A DNA stretch of 32,962 nt from Sphaeroforma arctica JP610 (lineage: Eukaryota; Opisthokonta; Ichthyosporea; Ichthyophonida), in assembly GCF_001186125.1 (NCBI RefSeq), contig NW_014040467.1, forward strand, positions 37,877 to 70,838, written 5' to 3'. Below the pieces are notes generated by a model that made no database searches, was not told the DNA's origin, and saw only the letters and a list, made by a program, of their open reading frames with translations. Positions 12,101 to 22,675 of the stretch are shown here, piece after piece (the first letter of the stretch is position 1; each line of letters begins with the position of its first letter). The position numbers and the translations under genes were made by a program.

Positions 12101-15100
12101 CCCATTAAATATATTAAGCATACATCAACAATATCCAGTACACTGAAGTCGATACAAAATCGGAATCAAACTGAATACAATTCAAAATACATATCGATAT
12201 AAAGCGATGATTTATCCACTGAAAGCACTGAATTCAAGGCATAGCACGAGCATAATCAGTGCAGCTATGTGTATACACCGTCAAGATCACAATGCATACC
12301 AAATTTGCTTTACTGCTGAAAAGTCTCGCGATGCGATCCATCAGCGAGTTTATAACATGATCTTCATTGTTGACGAAGGCGAGATTGGATTTCAACACCA
12401 CTTCACGCACCAGAGCCTGTGAAGGGAAGTACATTGCAATGAATTACTCGCCCATCAACCTACATGGGTGCGATGGAAGGTACGAGCTATCGAAGGCTAC
12501 CCTAAGCGAGTGGCGGTATCTGTACCCTCGGGGTGGAAGATATGCTGTAGAAGCTAAAGGGGATGCCCCGAAGAGAGCCTGATAGCGGGCATAATACAAA
12601 TAAGACACTAAACAAACAATATTGCTTTTATATATATATAGGGGGTTTTTTTACGCGGGTATTCCACGCGCACGAGTAAACAGCATAATTCAGAGCAACG
12701 TCTCACACGCAGACACACGTCAGTATTTCTCTCCTACTTCAGAAATCTTGGCTTGACAGAAATCTTTCTATACACATGATACTACAGGAATACTCCAAAT
12801 AAACAACAATAGGTAGTCGACCTGCGCAAGTGCATCTATAACGGGATTCGGCACCTACCGGATTATCCTCACTAACTATATACCTGGGCATTGCGATGGT
12901 CACTCTTTACATTGCTAGCATATAAAAGAATCACTTCCTCGATTGCGTCCTCATTGTTCGAGTATGGGTTGTCGGTCAGAGAGGTGACGATTGGGCTGAA
13001 TGCTCGGTGAAGCTGTGCCGTGTTTAACAAATTGGATAGATAGGTGCATAGAAGCAGTCAGGCACCAACCTCATGCGAACTGAACTATTCGATCCGTGAT
13101 TAATTGCTGCGCAACCACACACGTATCAATTAAAACCAGAGAAGTCGTTGGCCATGGATGTTTAGCATGTTCACGTATCCGAGTGAAGAGAATAGTGTAT
13201 CAACATACAGGTATATACACCAGGGGGGAAACATGTGCATAAATACGCGCAGAATTTGACACACTCAAAAACTCTTTTCTATCATAGGAGGGCGTCTATA
13301 TACACCCAGCGACCAAATACACTACTGCCCATACATAATCAGATTAATAACTCAATTTGGGCAGAGGCACCTTGAACGTATCGAGTCTAGCCTCACAGCG
13401 CACGAACACATTATTTTCCATTATCACTAGCCAGACTACAACTAACTCACCTCGAAGCTATGTCGAACCAAAGTATAAATTTCCTCCACAATCACGGGTA
13501 CTAGTGCTGCTGCTTTTGGCTGCAGACTCAATCTGCATACAGAAGGAAAGTAGCATTGGAGTCAACTAAGAAATAAGGCACGCATCAGCACTCAACGGTT
13601 GATAAATTGAGGGACCCAATTTTTTCGCCCGAGGCAAATAAAATATCGAGCGGGCACGCTGTGAAGCGAGTTCAATACATACTCGTGTGCACCTGCACCT
13701 AGGTTCAGAAGTTCATTCCCGAGTTCTTCTGCAAACCGAGGAGAAAAGCACGGACCAATCTGCAATATAGATATTGTTTAGGATGGTGAGCGGGGGAAAC
13801 TCTTGAAGTTGTAAACCATACACAAAATATACATAATACACTTTCGGGCGTAACATTCTAATCGAACATCACATGGGATTGCCATAAGATGTTTTGAGGT
13901 ACTCGGAAGTCATATCTGTGTGCAAGGCAATGGCGGGAGCCCGAAAAACGTAGTGCAAGTACCTGCTGAAATGCTGCATCAGCCCCCGATTGCAGCAGGA
14001 ACTTGATCACGACGCTCCTGTGCACTATTAAACGAAGTTGAAAGTAAATAATGTTGTTGGTGGTTACGAACAATACGCCAGCAAGTGCAACGCTTTTGTG
14101 ACAATAATCTGATGATTTCATGACCAGAACATTCGCGAAGCACTGTATGTTAATCACAAGGTCTGGAAAGTTGTCGTTAACTAGAGTACAGCCAAGGGAG
14201 CGCGCAATCAAATGTGCACACTACTCACAACCCAGTGTAGATGCAAGTCGACAGGCGTGGGGTGAGCTGCTGTGTGGGCCTCGGAAAACCAAACTGAAAA
14301 CTGATGAAGATGCCAAAATTGCATCCACTGTTGAATTGGTGGCATTGTACGCTAGGCAATAGTTAAGGCCAGTAAAACAGCCAACAATAGCGCCCTCACA
14401 TAAACCCATGAATATTCGGAGAAGGCCACTTCGACAGAGCGTCGGTGCGTGAGGACCGTACTATTCTAATCATTACAAAACAAGAGGTGTGACATACCTA
14501 AGGGGTCATCTGATTGATCTGATCCAAATCGATCGAATGCGTGGAGCGCCAAGGCCTTGAAGAGAAGAGAGCGCTCGGTACACGACGTCGAATTCATGAA
14601 CAAGTCACTGATGAGTCCCAACATGTCACCAGTCCTGTAGAGAATAGACACAAAATATTAGATGGCACTACGCGATAGGATTGCTGAACGTGATTAGACT
14701 TTAAATACTCTCATGAGCGTACAGTGCCTGAATCTGGTGATTAGGAAGAGCACACGGATCCAGTTCAAGAGCAGCCCATATGACACGTTTAGATATAAAG
14801 CGAAGGCACAAACAGGTCATCTCCACATCAAGGTATGGACAAAAGCAACATACATCTCATTCAGTGGGCGTCCCGGCGTCGAAGAAGTAGTCTGACTTAT
14901 CAGTATACTGGCCACTCGCATACGATCCGAGGCCGACAGCTGATATGCTGCGTGGCTTAGCAGGGCAGTGAGCAGCTCACAGTTGATCGGTAGACTGGAA
15001 TGGCTGATGTGTGGATACGATGGAGGTTACAGCAGTTATACAGGAGAGAGCTTCTTCGCACAGGACAGAAGAGCCTATGGTATATTATTTTATTATAACA

Positions 15101-18045
15101 TACAATAGTCATATGATATTCTATAATATAAATATAGTAGTCAGGTTGCATCTCAAATGTTCATCGCCTTCAGCAGATAATACTGTTGATCTATTCTATT
15201 CGTGCGCTGCTCGTTTGTTGAATACCACAGCTCACAACTATCTAAAAAGAATAGTATTCTGCGCTAAATGAACAAACAACAACAACACAATTTCCACCAA
15301 TCGAGTCGCAATCACGAGCCATACCCCTCAGCGAATGTCATCCAGCAGAGCAGAGCCCTGTACCACAAGCCCGAGAAATCACGCTCTGCCTCTTGAGAGA
15401 CGCATAGCATCCACTGTAGCAGCTCAAGCAGCTGAGTGTACACCTGGGTGTAGATGTGGTGTGATCCCTCCACTCGATAGTCTGCGTCCGTTCACGAGGC
15501 AATGTAGGGTGTCAAAGTGAGAATATGGCGATCACATTTGAAGTGCACTTATAGCATTCCACGGATGCAATCGTCGCGCCAATTTATTATGGCCGCTCGC
15601 TGGGTGCGAAGCACACGTAGGATGCTATGTAAAGCTCCTCAATTCATGTCATGTGGGTCACTGGGAGGTGTGGTGTCGTGGTAAGACGTAACAAAAACTC
15701 GACAGAGACTGCACTTACATTCTACATGAAGCGTGTAGAAAAGATGAAACACTAGATCTGCTCTGGGACCATCCATCAGCACCGTGTAAAGCATCAAAGC
15801 TGCTGAATCCTTCTCAAACTTACTGGTGCTGTCGTATAAGTTCATCATAGCCTAGTGTACCGTGGATTTATGAACATGGCAAAAATAAGTTACATATTTT
15901 ACGTTGCCACGCGCGTGTGTAAATCTTGTTCTTTTCTTGCGGAATCTCAAGCCTCAGGCCATGAATTGGTATGTCTATGGTTGAAACGAGCGCGTCTGTA
16001 GCACCATATCGTCTCACGAAATAGGTTAAAATGTTTAGAAGTTGATTCAAATAGACCTCAACATCATCTGCATACCGTTGTTAGCATGCGCTCGTCTTCT
16101 CCCGTGACCTTATCTGCCCCCAGGAGTATTTCCACAATCTGAACATTGAACAATGTTGAAAATGGTAAATACGAAATAAGTATTGGCATAGAGCTTTCTC
16201 AAAGAGTGCGCGAATGAGGGACGATCCACAACCGAGTTCTAGAAGCCAAGGTATGCAGTTAAGAAGCTCATGCACACAATCGGACGAGTTGGTCGGCGAT
16301 ACTGAAATCCCTTTCTTGAAAGCAATTAGGGCTGGCGAAATATTCAGCCCCATTTGGGACATCCAAATGTGGCATCAAATGTTCATCAAATCTACACGCG
16401 ACAAGATACGACAAGTGCTGCACTTTCGAATATTCCTATGAACGTAACACCAACTACCTGCTGCGTGTTGTGGGCGGATGATGGTCGATGGGATGCAACC
16501 GCTAGCTTGCGTAGAAGTGTTGGCACCGCTTGCTGTCGTTCCCTAAAACGGAAGGTGTAGTTGCGTGAACAAACAATTTAGAATCTAGACTGTTTGTGTA
16601 TCTAGAATATCCATTTAAACTTAGTTAAGTCACTATATAGTTTACGATTCAATCTATAAGGCAAACTCTCAGTGCATATAAAACCATCGAACCACACCTC
16701 TGTTGTCTACAACATTTTGAAAGTTACTTGTCTCATTCTCGTGGTCGTGCACTTCTATTCGTTTGACTTCGTAATTGTATTACCTGGCTAGAAGCTCAGC
16801 AGTGAATTGGATCATCTCTACTTCTGAGCTTGTGATGAAGATACCTGTTGTGGATTGATAATTTTTTTTTAATTGTTAAAAAGAAATCACAATCTGCCAG
16901 CCTGCGCGTCAGGATTCAAATCACACTAGTTGGGTTATAAACAGCCGGAAACTTACACTCGCCAGTAAACGAAAGGGATAATGAGGTCATGCAAAGACAA
17001 TGCGCACAGAAGGGACACAAAAAGAAAACAGACAAAGCCACTGCCCACACGCGACATCACATCGCATTTTGTACCACACATTCCGTTGGGAAAGTTCCTA
17101 CTGAATACATCCTGTACACGCACTATGCCAACAGCTGCAAGTAACCGTGAAATCCCATTCGATCACCCACCCTATTGCTGTCTTCACACGAACAACTGCC
17201 CGCTGCATAAAACCCTTCTACGCACCATTCCGAGGATTGTAGCTGCCGGACGACTTCCGCGCATTTGCCTGATCACTACGGGACATTCCTACGCTGCCGA
17301 CGGCCACAAAGGAACTGGGCATCGATGGAGGTAAAGCCGTGAACACGAACCTGTCCTGCGATGACGTGGTCATTCGGTTATTGCCCTGCGATACCGATGA
17401 TTTCAGCTTGTGCGACCGGCCAACCATTGGTAGAGCGTGGTCACTGTCGTATAGACCTGTGAGAGTGTAGAGGACGGTATAAAGGGTGGTGTGTGGCGAG
17501 ATGGTGTGTACAGTTTACGCGAAGGCAATCAAACAATTCAAAAACGAGATGGAAAGAGAACTCGAGCTCTGGTTCTCGCGATGAGATGATGTTGACAATC
17601 GGGCGATATTGTCGATTTTAGTGATTTGCACTGAACCAGGAGCGGCAAGAGAGTGACAGAATATTAAAGGGTGTGGAGAGGAACGTCAATAAAGATACAT
17701 ACACGTGTACTTAACTACTTACAGCCAACTTCCTCGCGCGATTAGCCTGACTTCCGCGCAGCTACAAGAAAACACGAGAGCATATTTGTCTTGGTGCAGA
17801 GATCACGCATTATTCTTACCTCGCATGTCCGTTGGCGTGTACAGGCAGTCTTGACTGTGTGCGTTGCCGAGCATACCATGTGTCAATCCCAGAGAATACG
17901 GCCTTTCATCAAAGACATCCATGCCGTCACTCGCATGGCCTTTTAAAGGTATGTTTTCTGTATAAGTGAATCCCCCTGAGCATGTTAATGACCACGGACC
18001 ATCAGCATTGTGGACCCGCAGATGATTTACTTCGTAAAGGCACAG
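9188..18045 (-). CDS. Armadillo/HEAT-like helical repeat protein, unidentified, ~21 exons
   Basis: Exons read on the minus strand: 18045-17820, 17456-17226, 16844-16784, 16542-16458, 16314-~16195, 16138-16076, 15851-15719, 15481-15325, 14994-14854, 14634-14498, 14279-14229, 14024-13963, 13759-13693, 13512-13451, 13012-12884, 12416-12300, 11999-~11852, 11299-11166, 10672-10546, 10253-10080, 9749-9188 (TAA at 9190-9188). Phases agree at all joins except those around exons 5/6 and 17/18, where the boundary is unresolved. The product is about 990 residues. The N-terminal ~150 residues are Ser-rich and irregular. The middle ~650 are amphipathic helix pairs typical of ARM/HEAT solenoids, such as LLELLQWMLCV, SLLFKALALHAFDRF and RRTWAHRAALLILSIA. 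The C-terminal ~150 are disordered (TPGNTPNATPTNTP, RTHSQPATPTALL). Such solenoids usually act as protein-binding scaffolds; I cannot name the family. The first ATG is unresolved because the frame is open through the start of the first listed exon. Confidence 0.75.
11373..11745. repeat. Tandem duplication, two ~185-bp diverged copies
   Basis: Copy 1 is about 11373-11557 and copy 2 about 11558-11745. Shared landmarks in the same order are TGACCAGA, AAGTTT-CATACGATAG, a Gly-Gln-free GTGATC/GGTGATC stretch, GATGGTCA/GGTGGTCA, GCACCTAT/GCGCCTAT, and GAATATGCAAACA. The copies differ by many substitutions and small indels, so the event is old. It sits in an intron of the armadillo-like gene, and no target-site duplication or transposon protein is visible. 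Confidence 0.75.
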
Positions 18046-18491
18046 CTACAGTTAGTTGCACACGATTCAACACCCGACATTAACTAGTCACGAAACATCG
18101 GAATATCGGACATCACGAATATGAACCATCGATTCTTCCCGATATAAATTTCCAGGCCGTCTGAAGCAAATCAGGTTGGTGGGCCTCAATATCTTTAGTC
18201 ACCGCCACAACTTAAACATGCACACGCATTCCATGGACTAGATAGATGTGGCGATACTTCGAGGCAAATTTTACATTGCATTGTATAGAGAGCGCTCAGA
18301 GTATAACTATAAGTAGCTTCCTCCCTCCTCTACTGCAACTTGCTACTTCATTCAGCAACTAGTGTATCAAGCAATCTGTGCATTGCTCTAATTTTCAAAT
18401 TCACTCTGGCGTTTTGCGTAGGTTGGATAGCTGAAATGTATTTATGCGTAGCCCACATCAACTAAGTGAGACCAAAATATAAGGAACATAC

Positions 18492-18661
18492 CATAGATCA
18501 CGTCCTGGCTTTGAGACCCTTGAATTGATTTCCTGATCCGTGACCGTGACATATCGATGAAGTATACGAGTGCTTTTTCTACCGGTCAATCCCAATCTGC
18601 CCGTGCTTGACGCTTTATATCCAACCTTCCGTATAACAATGCCCAAATCCTTGGAATTTGC
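18492..18661 (-). CDS. Orphan coding-like exon, possible 5' exon of the armadillo-like gene
   Basis: On the minus strand an ACTATACAG acceptor is followed by 170 bases open in one frame, ending at a TATG|GTATGT donor (phase 0 to 2). The peptide begins ANSKDLGIVIRKVGYKASS and contains LGLTGRKSTRILHRYVTVTD, which looks coding by composition. It cannot join directly to the exon at 18045, which needs phase 0, so a linking exon of length 3n+1 between 18046 and 18491 is missing from my model. It lies only about 300 bases from the stop of the N6AMT1 gene on the same strand. It may instead be a separate small gene. Confidence 0.4.
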
Positions 18662-18957
18662 CTGTATAGTCGGAGCTGGGCACTCCCAAAGTGCTTGTGA
18701 AGTGTTAGCCGAAAGGCAGCTCAAGTGCTTATGTTAACTGTTTGGTCTGCACTAGTCTTGCTCGTTTCTGCGAGCGATGAAACAGCTTTAGTTATTTTTA
18801 TGATGGGTTAAACTACACAGGCACTACACTATGTCGGCCCTTTTCTCGCCGCCGCAATTCGTCGTCCAAGTGATATACAAGCGATATCAAATGTAATCGC
18901 CAAAGCAGTCCGTGGATTTTAAACAGTACAATAAATATACAACCCACTCCGCCGCGC

Positions 18958-21268
18958 CTACTGTCGTGTGTATCTTAAAATGCTCAGTCTCTCTGGCCCA
19001 CTCTTGCGTGTCAGCACTTCACACATACAACACAACCCAAGCTTTTCCAAAATCTCAGTGATTTCGTCAGGCTTGTTCTCCGGCAGCACTACCAGGTAGA
19101 AGACACCCGTTTCTGACAACAACCGAGGAACCAGAGGGAGAAGTCGGTCCGTCACTTCTCGCCCGTCTTTACCGCCAGCCCACGATGCTTCGATACCAGT
19201 GCTGCCGACCTCTTCTGGCGGTGTGGGTACGTACGGTGGGTTGAATAGAAGCACGTCTACTTGCCCACCAAGTCTGGAAAATGGGAAAACACGGGAAGAT
19301 CAGGTACAAATATTCGAACTAGGTACTTGTGCAACAACTCCGCGGTGAAGATAGTGGAGATATATGCCACGTACTAGTCTCACATAGGATGTCAGTAAGA
19401 AGTGAACCAGTGCAAACTAGATCAAACGTTGCTGTCTAGCTGTGCTTTTAAGGCTAGAAGTTACTTGATTCGCAACTTTACATCCAGTTCACAGCTAATA
19501 AGAGAGAGAAAATGAATGGTGAAAGATATTATCAGTGTCCAAAACTACCACACCGTCAGTGTTCGTTGCCTTCAGAAATCCACCCGAGCGCATTCATTTT
19601 TGAAATAAACCTAAGTGACATACACGTGTAAGTGTTTACCCTAGCATTTATTAATCTATTTTTTTAACCGTCTGTACAGGCTTGCCAAGTCTGTAGATCT
19701 TACAAAGAAATCCCTTTTTTAATCACTTGAAATAAGCCGATCGAGCATACGCTACTATGGAGAATTCCCCATGAACATCCCACATTATACTGGACGCCTA
19801 TTAAAGAATCACACGGATGTGCTTGAAATTTCGATAAGCTTTACGGGTAGAAAGTTACATCCTGGCCTTCCTACTATGGTGATAGGGCACATATACATGC
19901 GCATACTAAGCTGTTGAATTCACCTATTGAACCGTCAAACCTGTTTACATACCTATCTAATACGCCGTCCAGCAAGTCCGTGCGCAACACCTCTACCGCT
20001 ACGTTATTTCTCCGACCGGTGGTGTATGTAGCTGCTGCTGCTTTATCGTTCAAATCCGTGGCGAAGTATGCCAGCTCGCTTTTTCCTGAGTCAGCCAGAA
20101 ATGAGGTAAGCAAGCTAATTTTAGTACAAACACCAATTACAGCTATCAGAATTTAAGTGCACCTACCACATCGTCGTCCACCCATGAGTATACAGTGAAG
20201 AATGCACGCATCAATCTGAAAAGTGTTTTGGCTCGCATATAAACATGAACCCAACAGGCACGACGAAAGTACGAGTACAATGCATACCTAGCACCGTAGC
20301 TAAAAAGGTAATGACTGTACCGGATCCACTTCCCACCTCAAGACCAATTTTCGGACTTCTCTCCAGCAAGTAACCTCGATCTTTCTAGCTTGACAGAACG
20401 ATGAAGATGATTTGAGTTCGCATCGAATAAAAATCAACTAAAACGAGAAAAGTGATAGCTGTTGTCATGTCCATCTCAAGCTTGGTGCGCTAACTTGTGA
20501 TATATACACCGCTGTAGTTGTTCAAAAAGTTGATTTCTGAGACACTTTTGTAATGTACAGAGTGCAGAAACTAGCTGACATAGTATATACATAGTTCGTC
20601 CATTCTCCGACGATTTTGTAATCCGGTACTTAACGTACAGAAATACCGCATCTCCGCTTTAATATGAAACCTATGTAGCAGATACACAAACAAGCCAAGC
20701 TGATTGTAGCACGCCTGGCCCGTGGTCGGCATGTCAGTGAAAGCTTGCAGCTCAATCAGAGTAACTGACTCTAACACTATGCCTAGTCGATTATCTAATA
20801 TCAAGCAGCAATTCGATATAATGCTACTGCGTCTATTATTTACAGGACTTGTACTATGATCACAAAAAAACTTTTAAACTCGGTGTGTCGAGGAGCAAAA
20901 TTGGCTTAAAAAAAGGGTATGTGTCACCTGATTCACGGGTCTTACCTATTAACTTTATCAGGTTTATGAATGCTACGTATCCTTTTAAAATTACTATGTA
21001 TTACTCATATACTGCCATAGTTAAGTTTGACAAGTTCTCGCAATCAGATACGCAAGCTTGAAATATAAGTAAATTACACGCACCAAGTTAACAAGGCCGA
21101 CGTGGCAAGCAATTGGGTGCTGACATTATAGTACGAGCACTATCACACTGACATATATAAATATCTCACCTCGAGAGCGTCCAGGAATAGAAAAGTGTCT
21201 TCCGCTGGTTCATAGACAAAATCGAAGTCCTGCCGTTTCAGATGGCCGACATCAGGCGTAGGTAACAT
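18958..21268 (-). CDS. N6AMT1: HemK2/N6AMT1-type eRF1 glutamine methyltransferase
   Basis: Four exons on the minus strand: 21268-21170, 20384-20288, 20085-19953, 19273-18958 (TAG). They total 645 bases, 214 residues, which is also the length of human N6AMT1. Phases match at every join (0, 1, 2). Landmarks are DFVYEPAEDTFLFLDALE at residues 16-33, SAM-binding motif I LEVGSGSGT at 48-56, the acidic loop ATDLN at 74-78, and the catalytic NPPY at 121-124 followed by the substrate-recognition stretch VPTPPEEVGSTGIEASWAGG. In the family, the enzyme with its TRMT112 partner methylates the glutamine of the GGQ motif of release factor eRF1; other substrates have been proposed. All key residues are present. 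An acceptor-like TTGTATAG just before the ATG suggests an additional 5' UTR exon. The gene is divergent from THOC3. Confidence 0.95.
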
Positions 21269-21495
21269 TGATGATCCTATACAAGATAAGGAAGATACAC
21301 GTATAAAATAGATATATAGATAAGTATCGCTTACATAACACAGATTATCTGGTCAATCATAAAATTGACTGGCATCAGGCGTAGGAACCGTCGAAGATCA
21401 TATACAAGGCAGGGAAGATATGCATGGGATATAGGAGTATAGATATGTATTCGCTAAGGCAATCAGCTATTCTGGTCGATCCCAACAATCAAAAG
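21250..21495. repeat. ~123-bp tandem duplication at the 5' end of N6AMT1
   Basis: Copy 1, about 21250-21372, overlaps the first 19 coding bases of N6AMT1; copy 2 is about 21373-21495. Shared words occur 122-124 bases apart: CATCAGGCGTAGG at 21250 and 21373, TATACAAG, GGAAGATA, and CTGGTC near the end. Copy 2 does not retain the ATG. The array is therefore a diverged duplication of the start-codon and 5' leader region. Confidence 0.75.
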
Positions 21496-22103
21496 ACGAC
21501 TGCAGAAGTAAAGGAGATCCAGCCTGTGACATAAGACCTGGATGATAAGCAAAAGCTTGCGAGATACACCGCCAGCACACAAACACTCACCTCTCGATAG
21601 GCGGCTCCCGCTTCGAGAATATGCATACATACACTCGTTGCTATGTTCAAAGTGCTACATATTTATAAATAAATATATAATATTTACATAATATTTACGT
21701 TTCTATTATCATAGCCTCCTGAGAACAGTTCAAGATACAGGGGTTTTAGGGTTTATCGATGTGACGTCATGCGTAACACAGCATCAGAGTGGTTGAAAAA
21801 GCCGCAGAAACAGAAACTGCTGTCTGCTCCCTGCTGGCGGTACATACATACTGTAAATATTATGAGCTGTAAAACGATAAAGAGATAAATATACAGTAGT
21901 ACAGGGGTTTATACATGTATTTCAAAATTTACATAGTATCGTTGCCAACCCATAGTTTGTTGGGACTGTATAAGGAGACGCCCATTTGCTTTAAGCTTAG
22001 TTATAAGGAGACGCCCATACGCTCTAAGCTTTGTAGGTTTGATCAGTCTTGGTGAGAGACTTGGTAACGCCGCATGAAAACAAACAAGGATACTATCAGC
22101 ACT
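21496..22103. promoter_or_regulatory. Divergent intergenic region between N6AMT1 and THOC3
   Basis: The stretch probably carries promoter or 5' UTR sequence for both divergent genes. It contains an AT-rich block near 21657-21710, in-phase with no clear single TATA box, and a 33-bp direct repeat at 21968-22033. No coding exon could be defined here, although upstream non-coding exons of either gene are likely. Confidence 0.4.
21968..22033. repeat. 33-bp direct repeat, two copies
   Basis: Copies at about 21968-22000 and 22001-22033 share TATAAGGAGACGCCCAT followed by a GCTTTAAGCTT / GCTCTAAGCTT end. They differ at only a few positions, so the duplication is fairly recent. It lies just upstream of the C-rich hexamer array. 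Confidence 0.8.
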
Positions 22104-22226
22104 ACCCACACCCACACCCACACCCACGCCCACACCCACGCCCACACCCACGCCCACACCCACGCCTTAGGGCCCTACCCCCATCTCCTTCCACCTCAAC
22201 ACTCATCCCCCAATCACACCATATAG
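22074..22226 (+). CDS. Possible 50-codon upstream ORF across the CCCACA array
   Basis: An ATG at 22074 opens a 50-residue frame ending in TAG at 22224-22226. It is offset from the THOC3 frame and encodes mostly Thr-His/Ala-His dipeptides from the hexamer array, ending PHLLPPQHSSPNHTI. It is the first ATG upstream of the THOC3 frame. If transcribed it would act as an upstream ORF that lowers initiation at the THOC3 ATG. It could equally be untranslated or intronic. Confidence 0.3.
   Translation: MKTNKDTISTTHTHTHTHAHTHAHTHAHTHALGPYPHLLPPQHSSPNHTI
22104..22166. repeat. (CCCACA/CCCACG)n hexamer array
   Basis: About ten hexamers alternating CCCACA and CCCACG with a 12-bp higher-order period. The minus strand is G-rich with regular GGG runs and could form a G-quadruplex. 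In the THOC3 frame it reads His-Pro and Arg-Pro dipeptides. It is variable-number-repeat-like and not a true telomere repeat, since no perfect TTAGGG/CCCTAA array is present. Confidence 0.9.
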
Positions 22227-22675
22227 AAGACACACAGAACAAGCCAATACCTACAGATACGAGTGCTATCTATGGTTCGCATCACATCTTGAGTACGGTG
22301 AAACACGGACAGACCTTATTACACACGAGCTCGCCGTTACCAGTACCACTACGCAGTTCGGTGCTTGCAGATTCCTCGCAGTCTATCGGTGTACAAGGTA
22401 ACAAGGGTATCAAGTCGTTCGATGTGATTTTAGACACACTCGCGTACAGCAAGGCACATACCCGGTCACATTCGTATCCAGACCCGCACAACCACAGACA
22501 CACACACAGACAGTCGCATGGAGTGCACTCAAGAACTCACACTGGTCATCACCTTTCAGAGCACTCGTGTACTAGCTCGCACCATCATCATCATTCACAC
22601 TCACACCGGGACAGATATCCAGGGAAGAATACTCCGATACATTCGCAACATAGGAGGCACAAGGACGATCACTCT

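Noticed and set aside
12440-12590. Open frames on both strands downstream of a TATCAG acceptor
   Set aside because: The minus-strand peptide (ALFGASPLASTAYLPP) does not fit the phases of the flanking exons and lacks the helical-repeat character of its neighbours.
16981-17334. 117-codon plus-strand open frame
   Set aside because: It overlaps, antisense, an exon of the armadillo-like gene that is supported by splice sites and phase on the minus strand. It has no coding character I recognise.
22104-22166. Internal telomere repeat
   Set aside because: The hexamers are CCCACA and CCCACG rather than CCCTAA, and the array is short and embedded between genes.
22049-22675. THOC3 start at 22049
   Set aside because: The codon there is TTG, which is not a credible eukaryotic start. 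The first in-frame ATG is at 22676; the upstream open part is noted but not counted as coding.
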